A stretch of 59,494 bases of DNA from an uncultured Alphaproteobacteria bacterium (GCA_902617375.1 CACMWI010000008.1:1-59494), one strand, 5' to 3'. Positions 14,484-22,534 are shown, numbered from the stretch's first letter. Made by a program: numbers and translations. The notes: generated by a model not told the origin, from the letters alone.

Positions 14484-15595
14484 CTTATTTCAAAAACCGA
14501 TTTTATTAACGAAATTTTGGGAAGGGAGATTATTATTTTCAAGGTTTCAAAAAGGTTAGCGGTATTTGTTAAAAATTTTACTATAATAGGTAAGCTATTC
14601 CTTTTAAAAAATCTTTCAAAGAATTGCAAAGCTGTTTCAGGGTTATTTTCAATAAATTTACAAAAAGTATTATCTAGAAAATTTAAAAAATTATTTTTTC
14701 TTATTTTAGGATACTTTTCTTTGATTATACAATCTACTATTTGCTTAGAATAAATAAATGAATTCTGTAAAGAATATCCTGTAGATTGTTTTACCCAATT
14801 TCCAGCTGTACCAATTTTAATACAATTTTCCATCTGTTTTTCAATAATCCTGAACATCGGAATTATACCTGATTCACAAAATCGAATTTTATATTGTTTT
14901 CCAAAATAATTTCTAGACATATACATTTCTATATCCTGTTTATATTTTGACCTACTTAAAGTCTTTTTTGAAAAATAAGTAGTTTCTACTAATATTTTAT
15001 TTTGGCTAAATGGTAAGACATAAATAAAATTAAAATTATTTTTTTTATTTTGTATATCCATTAATATTACTTCATCTTTATTTATAATGTTTTCTTTGAA
15101 TGTAATTTCCACACCGTAAAAATGTTGTAATAATCTATGTGATTTTTCCACGTTGGTGTCTATTCTACTATCGAATAATAATTGAGAAGTATAAATCTTA
15201 TTTTCGGTATCAATTTCTACGATATTATTGTTTGACTTTAATGATTTAATTTTTACACCCATAATTATCTTAAAATTCTTTCTTTTTTTAAGTCTGCTTA
15301 AAAAAAAATTATATAGATTTTTTGACTTAATTCTTAAATATTCAATTCCACTAAAATTTAATGAATGTTTTTTCCCTTTAATAATTACACATACTTTTTT
15401 CCATTTATTATCAGCTGATTTATTTAAAATATTGTAAGGATGATTCCAAAAACAGAGGTTTTTTTCAAATCTCAATTTTTTTTCTTTCTCTAATAAAAGT
15501 ACTTTCTTATTTGTTCTTTTTGTTATTTCATCAGCTAGTATAAGACCAGCTACTCCTGCTCCAACAATAATTATATCGATTTTTTTTTTAATCAC
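14480..15595 (-). CDS. crtY: Lycopene beta-cyclase CrtY
   Basis: CrtY closes both ends of lycopene to form beta-carotene. The protein opens with a dinucleotide-binding fold, IIIVGAGVAGLILADEI, followed by LLLEKEKKLRFEKNLCFW. Mid-protein LLFDSRID matches the CrtY-type D-S-R block. The length of 371 residues suits the bacterial CrtY family rather than heterodimeric or membrane cyclases. It overlaps crtB by eight bases and blh by four, so the three are translated from one message. The C-terminal part is lysine- and phenylalanine-rich, as elsewhere in this AT-rich genome. Confidence 0.91.
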   Translation of the reverse strand: MIKKKIDIIIVGAGVAGLILADEITKRTNKKVLLLEKEKKLRFEKNLCFWNHPYNILNKSADNKWKKVCVIIKGKKHSLNFSGIEYLRIKSKNLYNFFLSRLKKRKNFKIIMGVKIKSLKSNNNIVEIDTENKIYTSQLLFDSRIDTNVEKSHRLLQHFYGVEITFKENIINKDEVILMDIQNKKNNFNFIYVLPFSQNKILVETTYFSKKTLSRSKYKQDIEMYMSRNYFGKQYKIRFCESGIIPMFRIIEKQMENCIKIGTAGNWVKQSTGYSLQNSFIYSKQIVDCIIKEKYPKIRKNNFLNFLDNTFCKFIENNPETALQFFERFFKRNSLPIIVKFLTNTANLFETLKIIISLPKISLIKSVFEIR

Positions 15596-16502
15596 ATTTA
15601 ATTAAAACTATTTTTTTAATATTTTTATTTAGTTTTTCTCTGATATTTGAATTTTTACATATTTGCTTATTATAGATTAATTTTATCAAAACTTTGATTG
15701 TTTTAATCACTTTTTCTATTTTAGTTAGATAGATTCTTTGCTTCCATATATTGTATTTGTCGTTTTTAATTTTTGTACCAATCGATTGGTATAAATAAGA
15801 TGCAATTGCAATAGGAAATCTATATTTTAAAGGTAATTTTATAATTCCTTCCCAGGCTAAGTCATAAATAATATTTGATGTATCTATTAGTTTTTTTAAG
15901 TCTTTAGAGAATTCCTTTTGGAGTTTGTCACTGCGGGGAATATCATAAAAATCATTTTTGACATGGTCTCTAATCTCTTTTGGAATATAAATTCTATCTC
16001 TTAGCAAATCTTCTTTGACATCTCTGGAAATATTGGTTAGTTGCATTGCTATTCCAAGATAAATAGCATTAAATTTTAATGAACTTTCTTTTACTCCCAT
16101 AATATCACACATCATTAAGCCAACTGTTCCAGCAACTTTATAACTATAACAAAATAATTGATTATAATCTTTAATATTGACCTTGCTTAAATCACTCAAA
16201 ATTCCATCAATTAGAGCATTTGGTATTCTATGATCAATTTCGTATTTAGACATTAAATTAATAAAATTATGAATTATTTGATTTTTTGACTTTCTTGTTA
16301 ATAGCTCCTTTTTAATTTTAGTTAATTTTATTTTTGAAACTTTTTTAGACAGTTTTTTGTCATCACCCAAGTCGTCAACAAATCTACAAAATAGATAAAG
16401 TACTTTGATATCGTCTCTTTTATCAGTTGAGAAAAATAATGATGCAAAATAAAAGGTTTTGGCTCTATTTTTTAATGAAAACTTAGCTTTCTTTAGATTC
16501 AT
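15588..16502 (-). CDS. crtB: Phytoene synthase CrtB
   Basis: CrtB condenses two geranylgeranyl diphosphates to phytoene. Both aspartate-rich motifs are present: FCRFVDDLGDD near residue 40 and NISRDVKEDLLRDRIYIP near residue 157. Length (304 residues) is normal. The start lies 20 bases inside the 3' end of crtI, giving tight coupling within the crt unit. The last 40 or so residues are very lysine/isoleucine-rich and poorly conserved-looking. Confidence 0.94.
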   Translation of the reverse strand: MNLKKAKFSLKNRAKTFYFASLFFSTDKRDDIKVLYLFCRFVDDLGDDKKLSKKVSKIKLTKIKKELLTRKSKNQIIHNFINLMSKYEIDHRIPNALIDGILSDLSKVNIKDYNQLFCYSYKVAGTVGLMMCDIMGVKESSLKFNAIYLGIAMQLTNISRDVKEDLLRDRIYIPKEIRDHVKNDFYDIPRSDKLQKEFSKDLKKLIDTSNIIYDLAWEGIIKLPLKYRFPIAIASYLYQSIGTKIKNDKYNIWKQRIYLTKIEKVIKTIKVLIKLIYNKQICKNSNIREKLNKNIKKIVLIKCD

Positions 16503-17967
16503 TTTTCAGAATATTTTCGAGTACTTTAGCTGAGCTTATTACTCCGGGTACACCAGCCCCGGGATGACAACCTGCACCTACAAAATATAAATTTTTAAAA
16601 TCTTCAGATTTATTATGAAATCTAAACCAAGCAGATTGCCTAAAAATCGGAGACACAGAAAATCCGGCACCATATAGTGAGTTATAATCGTTTTTAAAAT
16701 CATTAGGAGACATGTGAAAGCAAACTTTTAAATTTTTATGCAGATCCGGTAAAATTGTTTGTTCAAGAGCATTTAAGATTTTTTTTTCATAAGTCTTACC
16801 ATAATTTTTCCAATCAATTTGTTTTTTAAGATTAGGAACTGGCGATAAAACATAAAAACTATCACATCCTTTAGGAGCCATTGATTTGTCAGTTGCCGTT
16901 GGTCTATGAAGGTAAAGACTAAAGTCGTCAGCCAGAATTTTATTTTTAAAAATATCATTCAATAGGCCCTCATACCTCTTTCCCATCCATATGGTATGAT
17001 GTGCTATATTTTTATATATTTTTTTTGTTCCAAAATAAATAACAAAAAGACCCATCGAATAATCCATTGTATCGACTCTTTTTTGATGCCACTTTTTATT
17101 ATTTTTTGATTTAATTAAATATTTATAAGTATATGCAGGATCGGTATTCATAACTATTTTATTGGCATAAACAACTTTGTTTTTAAATTTTACTCCTATT
17201 GCCTGTTCGTCTTTTGTTAAAATCCTTTTAATTTCTGCATTTTTAAAAATTTTAATATTTTCCTCTTTCATAAGTTTTTCAAAGCCTTTTACAATTTTTC
17301 CAGTGCCGCCAATAGCATAATGAACTCCCCATTTTCGCTCTAAATAATGGATTAAATTATATATTGAAGTTGTATCAATTGGATTTCCACCTAATAAAAG
17401 TGGTTGGATGCTAAAAGCTTGAATAATCTGCTCATTTTTAATAAATTTAGATACTAGTCTAAAAACACTTAAATAACTTTTTAATGTAATTAAAGTTGGG
17501 ATTTGTCGTATCATGAAAAAAAAATCATGAAATGGAACAAATGAAAGTTTTTCAAATCCTACTTTAAAAATTTTTTCTGAGAAATTTAGTAGACGTCTAT
17601 ATCCCTTAACATCTCTTGTATCAAATTTTGAAATTTCTTCTTCAGTTCTTTTTAAGCTTTTTGAATAGTCAAATATTTTTTTATTTGATGAAAAATAAAA
17701 TCGATACCAAGGATCTAACTCGACAAACTTAACATATTTTTCTCTATTTTTTTTGAATAGTTCAAACAATTCATTAAACAAAAATGGAGCAGTAATAACT
17801 GTTGGACCAGCGTCAAAAGTAAATCCAGATTTTTTAAATACTCTTGCTCTTCCACCTAACTGATTTAATTTTTCATAAATTGAGACTTCATAACCTAAGG
17901 ATTTTAACCTAAGTGCAGCAGAAATACCTCCAAAGCCTGAACCTACAACAATTGCAGTTTTATTCAT
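16483..17967 (-). CDS. crtI: Phytoene desaturase CrtI
   Basis: CrtI introduces the double bonds that convert phytoene to lycopene. The N-terminal FAD motif is VVGSGFGGISAALRLKSLG, followed by GGRARVFKKSGFTFDAGPTV. The C-terminal FAD-binding block is FVGAGCHPGAGVPGV. At 494 residues it is full length. It abuts crtE directly (no gap) and overlaps crtB by 20 bases. The order E-I-B-Y-blh is one found in marine proteorhodopsin-bearing bacteria. Confidence 0.95.
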   Translation of the reverse strand: MNKTAIVVGSGFGGISAALRLKSLGYEVSIYEKLNQLGGRARVFKKSGFTFDAGPTVITAPFLFNELFELFKKNREKYVKFVELDPWYRFYFSSNKKIFDYSKSLKRTEEEISKFDTRDVKGYRRLLNFSEKIFKVGFEKLSFVPFHDFFFMIRQIPTLITLKSYLSVFRLVSKFIKNEQIIQAFSIQPLLLGGNPIDTTSIYNLIHYLERKWGVHYAIGGTGKIVKGFEKLMKEENIKIFKNAEIKRILTKDEQAIGVKFKNKVVYANKIVMNTDPAYTYKYLIKSKNNKKWHQKRVDTMDYSMGLFVIYFGTKKIYKNIAHHTIWMGKRYEGLLNDIFKNKILADDFSLYLHRPTATDKSMAPKGCDSFYVLSPVPNLKKQIDWKNYGKTYEKKILNALEQTILPDLHKNLKVCFHMSPNDFKNDYNSLYGAGFSVSPIFRQSAWFRFHNKSEDFKNLYFVGAGCHPGAGVPGVISSAKVLENILKNESKES

Positions 17968-19038
17968 TTAGATTTTTTTCGTATTTTTTGTTATTCTTGT
18001 AATTATTGAGCTAATAACAAAACTAACAATTCTAAATAACTTCTTGTCTGTTTTATCTGAAATTTCGATTGCTCTTTCAGATACTTGTTTTAAATGATCA
18101 AAGGAGAGATCTAATGCCCCTTTTTTTTCAATCATTTTCAACCAAAATGTAATTTCGTCTTCTGATATTGAGTCATATCTTTTTTTTAAAAACTTTTGTA
18201 AAATAAATTTTTCTCCTTGCGTTGCATTTTGTATAAAGTGCATAATTAGAATATTCATTTTACCTTCTTTCAGATCTCTGCCTGGAAGTCCTCTTTCTTT
18301 AAGTCCTAAAAAGTCAGAAAGATCGTCTTGAATTTGATATGCAACACCTGTTTCGTACAACGACTTAAAATATTTTGTGTCATATTTATTTCCCGAAAGA
18401 ATCAAAACAAGTTTTATGGGAAGAGAGATCAAACCACCTGTTTTTGCTCTAGCAGTAGATTCATAATCTTCCATTTTCAAATTAAAATCAGACCTACTTA
18501 AAATTTCAATTGATTGCCCTTTTAATGTTTGTTTAATCGTTTTACTTAGTTCTTCTATTGCAAGACATTTGAGATCAGGTCTCGTTTTAATCTTGGATAT
18601 AATTTCGAAAGAGGCTGAAATAAAAAGGTCGCCTAAATTAATGGCTGTGTGGTCTCCAAATCTATTCCAAATTGTAGGTAAACCTCTTCGCAAAAGATCT
18701 CTGTCTTGGAGATCGTCATGTATAAGAGATGCATTATGTATAAATTCACAACAAATCGCTATATCATGCGAAACTTGCTTGCTTAGGCCAAAGATTTTTG
18801 AAGCAAGAAGCGCCAGTATCGCTCTGAACCTCTTTCCTCCTGAATTAAGCTGATACTTTGCACAATTTCCCATCCATGAATCGTCACAGAGGATATCAGA
18901 CATTTTTTTGTCAAGAGATTGTATATCGTTTTTGTATTTATCATGGTTAAAGAAGCTTAAATCAATGTTTTTTTGAAAATTATTGAGATGAATCCAATTT
19001 GTATTGATGTTTAAATTCTGTGTAATATTTTTTGTCAT
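17968..19038 (-). CDS. crtE: Geranylgeranyl diphosphate synthase CrtE
   Basis: CrtE extends prenyl diphosphates to C20 for carotenoid synthesis. The first aspartate-rich motif is LIHDDLQDRDLLRRG and the second is QIQDDLSDFLG; GGKRFRA near residue 69 is the diphosphate-binding block. The protein is 356 residues, longer than the roughly 300 usual for the family because of an N-terminal stretch of about 50 residues; the first ATG is used and could be too early. The start lies only about 22 bases after the T-run of the terminator behind proteorhodopsin, so the crt genes may depend on read-through. A second prenyl synthase, ispA, lies at 29.3 kb. Confidence 0.92.
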   Translation of the reverse strand: MTKNITQNLNINTNWIHLNNFQKNIDLSFFNHDKYKNDIQSLDKKMSDILCDDSWMGNCAKYQLNSGGKRFRAILALLASKIFGLSKQVSHDIAICCEFIHNASLIHDDLQDRDLLRRGLPTIWNRFGDHTAINLGDLFISASFEIISKIKTRPDLKCLAIEELSKTIKQTLKGQSIEILSRSDFNLKMEDYESTARAKTGGLISLPIKLVLILSGNKYDTKYFKSLYETGVAYQIQDDLSDFLGLKERGLPGRDLKEGKMNILIMHFIQNATQGEKFILQKFLKKRYDSISEDEITFWLKMIEKKGALDLSFDHLKQVSERAIEISDKTDKKLFRIVSFVISSIITRITKNTKKI

Positions 19039-19060
19039 CTTAAAGGTTTAAAAGTTAAGT

Positions 19061-19098
19061 ATCAAAAAAAGGGAAACATCTGACAGATGTTTCCCTTT
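19061..19098 (-). terminator. Intrinsic terminator-like hairpin between proteorhodopsin and crtE
   Basis: A perfect 15-bp inverted repeat, AAAGGGAAACATCTG and its complement around a single-base loop (19068-19098), is followed on the minus strand by a run of seven T. This is a textbook rho-independent terminator placed about 25 bases after the proteorhodopsin stop and about 30 bases before crtE. It probably makes a short, abundant opsin transcript with limited read-through into crtE-crtI-crtB-crtY-blh. Confidence 0.88.
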
Positions 19099-19123
19099 AA
19101 TTAATTTAAAACATTAAGCTTGC

Positions 19124-19819
19124 TTAAGCTTTTGCTGATTCAGACTTAGCAGCAGCCCAAATTACAAGACCGAAAGCAATTTTGTTAATAATGTCCGCAA
19201 GGTTGTAAATCGCATTTAATGCGTTTTCATCAGTTCCACCCGCTAGGTAACCTAGGAAGTAACCAATCGGGTAAATAGACCAACCAATTGATACAATCCA
19301 TTTCATTGCATTATAAGCAGATTGCTGAGCTTTTGAGTTGCTTGAAGCGTTAGCTTGCGCTGCTTCACCTGCAAATACTTCATACAGGATGTAAATCCAA
19401 CCTGCCATGCCCACTATGAAACCAACAGTTGCGTTGATTGAGCCGTTTTCACCGAGAAAACCAGCAATTAACATTACTAATGTACCAATCAAAAGTCTCC
19501 AGAACATTCCAGCTGTGGCTGCGCCAACTGCAGCTAGAATAAGGTAAAATTCGACCATCTGAAGTGGGACTGTTAATAACCAGTCAATATATCTATAGAC
19601 ATTAGGGTTTTCACCAGTCTGGATCCACACTGCTCTCATGTAGTAATAGTGAACAGCGGCGATCAAAGTTACAAGACCAGCAACTCTTACAGAAGTTTGC
19701 CAGTGTTTCGCAACACTGTTACCCTCTAAAAAGAAGAAAGCTGTAGATGCAACCATGGCTACCGAAATTATCCAAAAAGAAACCCCAACGAGGTCATCGG
19801 CTTTAAGCATATATTCCAT
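19124..19819 (-). CDS. Proteorhodopsin, blue-tuned proton pump
   Basis: This seven-helix retinal protein pumps protons outward in light. Key residues can be read directly. D79 (proton acceptor), T83 and E90 (donor) lie in RYIDWLLTVPLQMVEF and form the DTE pump motif. H57 pairs with the acceptor, and K213 in DIINKIAFG binds retinal. The tuning position (105 in the reference green protein) is Gln87 here, which predicts blue absorption. At 231 residues it is short, because the N-terminal signal of many relatives is absent. A strong AAAGGA sits seven bases before the ATG. Codon choice is richer in C-ending codons than in its neighbours, suggesting high expression. Confidence 0.97.
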   Translation of the reverse strand: MEYMLKADDLVGVSFWIISVAMVASTAFFFLEGNSVAKHWQTSVRVAGLVTLIAAVHYYYMRAVWIQTGENPNVYRYIDWLLTVPLQMVEFYLILAAVGAATAGMFWRLLIGTLVMLIAGFLGENGSINATVGFIVGMAGWIYILYEVFAGEAAQANASSNSKAQQSAYNAMKWIVSIGWSIYPIGYFLGYLAGGTDENALNAIYNLADIINKIAFGLVIWAAAKSESAKA

Positions 19820-19849
19820 ATGTTTATCCTTTCGTATTTATTATTAAAA

Positions 19850-19867
19850 TTTGAACAAGAGTTCAAA
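19850..19867 (-). promoter_or_regulatory. Inverted repeat TTTGAAC-N4-GTTCAAA upstream of proteorhodopsin
   Basis: A perfect 7-bp inverted repeat with a four-base spacer ends 30 bases before the opsin start codon. Its symmetry and spacing fit a dimeric regulator's operator, and it overlaps a candidate -35 element. It could instead fold as a small leader hairpin. No regulator gene is next to it. Confidence 0.45.
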
Positions 19868-19893
19868 AGTTAAAGTTTTACAAGCAGATTAAA

Positions 19894-19915
19894 TGGGCAG
19901 ATATGCTTTTGCCCA
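19894..19915 (-). promoter_or_regulatory. Inverted repeat TGGGCA-N10-TGCCCA upstream of proteorhodopsin
   Basis: A 6-bp GC-rich inverted repeat with a 10-base spacer stands out in a very AT-rich gap, about 75 bases before the opsin start. It could be a second operator or a leader hairpin. There is no T-run after it on either strand, so an intrinsic terminator is unlikely. Confidence 0.35.
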
Positions 19916-20016
19916 ATAACCTCCCCATATTGTAAATACTAGGATGACTAAAAAATTAGTTAATTCAAGAAAAAAAAGCAAAAAATTCTTAAATTATTGA
20001 TTTTATTATAAAAAAA

Positions 20017-20436
20017 TTATATAAAAAAGGAAATTGAAGCTAAAATTGTTGCATTAATTCTTAATTTTCTAAACCATTTATCTGATTTTTTATTAACTAA
20101 TTTTAGGTCAATCGAAAGACTCAAAAAAAGAGATACAACAAGAATAAATGAACTGTAAATTCCATTAACTTTTAAAGCATACGTTGAAACTAATAATAAA
20201 GGAATTATGGGGCTATAGAAGAAGAAACCTTTAATATTTGCTTCAATTATTTTTTGCCATTGCATGCCCGATAGGAAGCAAACAATTAGTGCAGCATACA
20301 GTGAAGAAATCGTATTGATTTCTGAAAATTTTACCAAAATTTCATTGATGTCGCAATAACCAACCATGGGGGAAAGGTAAAATGGTAAAACACCAGCGTA
20401 AGTTACGAATACAATTCTTTTTTGAGATTTATTCAT
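20017..20436 (-). CDS. DUF3429-like membrane protein
   Basis: A 139-residue polytopic membrane protein with about four or five hydrophobic segments. The block YAALIVCFLSGMQWQ resembles the Y-x-A-L-x-L-x-F-L-x-G-x-x-W motif of DUF3429 proteins, whose function is unknown. It lies upstream of proteorhodopsin on the same strand but is separated from it by the long leader, so co-transcription is not assured. No terminator hairpin is seen after it. Confidence 0.7.
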   Translation of the reverse strand: MNKSQKRIVFVTYAGVLPFYLSPMVGYCDINEILVKFSEINTISSLYAALIVCFLSGMQWQKIIEANIKGFFFYSPIIPLLLVSTYALKVNGIYSSFILVVSLFLSLSIDLKLVNKKSDKWFRKLRINATILASISFFI

Positions 20437-20525
20437 AAAAAGATTAAGTAGGCGTTAATTTAATGTTTATCAAACTTGCTAGATTCGATTAAATGTTTAT
20501 CATATACTTTTTGGAGTTTTGCGCA

Positions 20526-20741
20526 ATGACAGACCAAGAATTAGAAAAAATAAGAAACTACTTAAACAAAATTTTTAATACTCATGATTTTATTGTAAAA
20601 AAAAGAAAATCGATAGAAGACTCGTGTGAAGTTTATCACAAAGAAGAATTTCTCGGATTAATCTATAAGGAAAACGAAGAAGGTGAAGAAGATTATCAAT
20701 TTCATATGACCATATTAAAAGAAGATTTAACAAAACTGTAA
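20526..20741 (+). CDS. DUF3126 family protein
   Basis: A short cytosolic protein (71 residues from the chosen start) of the alphaproteobacterial DUF3126 family, recognised by its MTDQELEKIRNYLNKIF start and the acidic YHKEEFLGLIYKENEEGEEDY core. The open frame extends upstream to 20493, but the family begins at MTDQE and a GGAG lies about 11 bases before that ATG, so 20526 is preferred. Function is unknown. Three bases separate it from the next gene. Confidence 0.8.
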   Translation: MTDQELEKIRNYLNKIFNTHDFIVKKRKSIEDSCEVYHKEEFLGLIYKENEEGEEDYQFHMTILKEDLTKL

Positions 20742-20744
20742 AAC

Positions 20745-21470
20745 ATGTTTAAGTTTTTTGTATTTATTGTTTTAATTTTTAAATTTATAAATTTGGAAGC
20801 GCATCATAAAATTTACAGTCCGCGTGTTGAAGAGGGAAGACAATCTTTAGAGTGGAGGGGACATGTTAATTATGACGACAGATTAGAATTTAATAAATCT
20901 CATCATCATGTTTTTGAAACAGAATATTCTTGGACTGATTTTTGGCAATCAGAGTTGGAATTTCATGTTTCTGACAAAGCAGAAACACCCTTAGACTGGG
21001 AAAAAACAGAGTTTCAAAATCAGGTTCAAGTTTTTGACTATAAAAACTTTGCCGGTGCTCTTTATTTTTCTTACAATTTTGTTTCTGAGAGTGATGAGTC
21101 TGATGAAATTGAATACAAATATCTAAATGAATTTAACAATGAAAATTTAAGTTTCATTTCAAATTTTATATTTGAGAAAGGAGTCGGAAAAGGAGCATCT
21201 GGTTCTACTTCTTTTGATATAAGTAATCAATTAATGTTTAAGAAATTCTTAGAGAAAAATTTCGGTTTTGGCTTTTTAGGCTTTAGTTACTTTGGTGAGC
21301 TATCAAACTTTAGTACATTTAGCCTTCAAAAACATCTATATGGGGTTCAGATAGAGAGTGAAATTGATTTAGAAATTTTTGAATACGAAATATCACTTGC
21401 TTACCTCCATGGGTTAACCGACGCATCGACCAATCATATGTTTTTGTGGAATATGGAGCTTGAATTTTAA
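20745..21470 (+). CDS. Putative outer-membrane beta-barrel protein
   Basis: This 241-residue protein starts with a signal peptide (MFKFFVFIVLIFKFINLEA, cleavage probably before HH). The mature part is a series of alternating polar/hydrophobic strands and ends in a phenylalanine (ELEF), as outer-membrane barrels do. Histidines cluster near the mature N terminus (AHHK) and at SHHHVFE, which could bind metal. The opening IYSPRVEEGRQSLEWRGH looks like a conserved family signature, but I cannot name the family. It may be co-transcribed with the DUF3126 gene. Confidence 0.65.
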   Translation: MFKFFVFIVLIFKFINLEAHHKIYSPRVEEGRQSLEWRGHVNYDDRLEFNKSHHHVFETEYSWTDFWQSELEFHVSDKAETPLDWEKTEFQNQVQVFDYKNFAGALYFSYNFVSESDESDEIEYKYLNEFNNENLSFISNFIFEKGVGKGASGSTSFDISNQLMFKKFLEKNFGFGFLGFSYFGELSNFSTFSLQKHLYGVQIESEIDLEIFEYEISLAYLHGLTDASTNHMFLWNMELEF

Positions 21471-21472
21471 GT

Positions 21473-22504
21473 TTAAAATCCAAGTTCGCGTAATTTTTTT
21501 AAATAACTTTCTTCGCTAATTAAACCGCGTTCTCTCATGCTTTCAAGAGATTTAAGGGTGAGTTTAGCATTTGTAGTTCTGTTCCTTTGTTGATTAACAG
21601 GATTTTGTTGGTAGTACCCTTGGTTATTTGTTGCAGGTTGAGAATTAATGTAGTTGTTTTGATAAGGTCTTTGATTGTTCATATCATATTGTCTTTGAAT
21701 GTATGGAGAATTATACTGTCGAGGTTGAGGTGGATAATATCCTCCTTGTTGTTGGTATGGAATCCTCACAGACCGCAATTCTCTTCTTAAATCTTGTACT
21801 TCCTTTTTAAGTTGTTCAACACCAATATTGGACCTAAGAGCTATTGTTTGTTCTTGCCTACTCAATGATGCTCTCGGTCGAAGTGCATTTGATGAGAAAA
21901 CTAACCAATCTTTTCTATTTTTTGCAATGCTTGGTCGAAAAACACCAGAGTTTGGAAGCGCACTCAATCTATATTTATTGTTTATTGTTTGAAATCTCGA
22001 ACCAGGAGCATAAGGATTTTTAACCAAATCTGGATTAAGCGCATTACTTAGCATCGGGTCTGTTTCAGAAATATTACCTTTTCTTAATATCGATCCAAAA
22101 ATGAGATTAAGACCAGATTGATTATAAAACACTCTACCAGAGGTTACTTTATTGGCTGAAAGCCCTTTTTGTTTATACCAACCTTCTAGAGTGAAGACAA
22201 CATCCTCATTGGGTTCCGCCTCTAGTAAAGCTTCGCTTATAGCTTTAGAATACGTAAATACTCTATCATCAGGAAAAAGTGCTTGTGGTTTACCACCAAA
22301 TGTGGTCAGTACAAGTTTCAGTGCACCTTCAATGCTACTTGGATCTATTTTTACAGGATGAATATTTTTTGTTTGTTCATCCTCTGAATCAAGTTGAACT
22401 CTTTGATAACCACTTTTATAATAAAACTTGTTATCATCAAATAAATCTATACTTGAACAACTGACTAAGAAGAATAAAACTATAAGATACAATGTTTTTT
22501 TCAT
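21473..22504 (-). CDS. Lipoprotein with a Q/N/Y/P-rich linker and SHOCT-like C terminus
   Basis: The preferred start gives MKKTLYLIVLFFLVSCSS, a lipoprotein signal with lipobox LVSC; an ATG six codons upstream (22522) is the alternative. The first about 200 residues form an unrecognised folded domain (SSIEGALKLVLTTFGGKPQALFPDD). Then a short coiled segment (VEQLKKEVQDLRRELRS) leads into a low-complexity linker rich in Gln, Asn, Tyr and Pro of about 70 residues. The last about 27 residues (LKSLESMRERGLISEESYLKKL) resemble a SHOCT module. It is probably an envelope protein tethered to the outer membrane; its function is unknown. It lies after the porin terminator. Confidence 0.72.
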   Translation of the reverse strand: MKKTLYLIVLFFLVSCSSIDLFDDNKFYYKSGYQRVQLDSEDEQTKNIHPVKIDPSSIEGALKLVLTTFGGKPQALFPDDRVFTYSKAISEALLEAEPNEDVVFTLEGWYKQKGLSANKVTSGRVFYNQSGLNLIFGSILRKGNISETDPMLSNALNPDLVKNPYAPGSRFQTINNKYRLSALPNSGVFRPSIAKNRKDWLVFSSNALRPRASLSRQEQTIALRSNIGVEQLKKEVQDLRRELRSVRIPYQQQGGYYPPQPRQYNSPYIQRQYDMNNQRPYQNNYINSQPATNNQGYYQQNPVNQQRNRTTNAKLTLKSLESMRERGLISEESYLKKLRELGF

Positions 22505-22534
22505 TTTGAATATTGTTATCATAATGAAAAATTA

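Larger units (their letters stand above)
19820..20016 (-). promoter_or_regulatory. Leader and probable promoter region of proteorhodopsin
   Basis: This 197-base gap is the longest in the window and holds no plausible gene. It contains two inverted repeats (annotated separately) and an AAAGGA ribosome-binding site at its proximal end. A weak -35/-10 pair may exist: TTGAAC and TAATAA, 17 bases apart on the minus strand, with the -35 inside the nearer inverted repeat. The promoter assignment is tentative; the long gap in an otherwise packed genome is the main argument for regulation here. Confidence 0.45.

Noticed and set aside
14475..14753. 92-codon plus-strand frame inside crtY
   Set aside because: It is antisense to the conserved crtY gene, has no family features and no ribosome-binding site; a shadow frame.
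19820..20016. tRNA or small RNA gene in the longest gap
   Set aside because: No cloverleaf, CCA end or T-loop consensus seen; the two dyads fit regulatory sites better.
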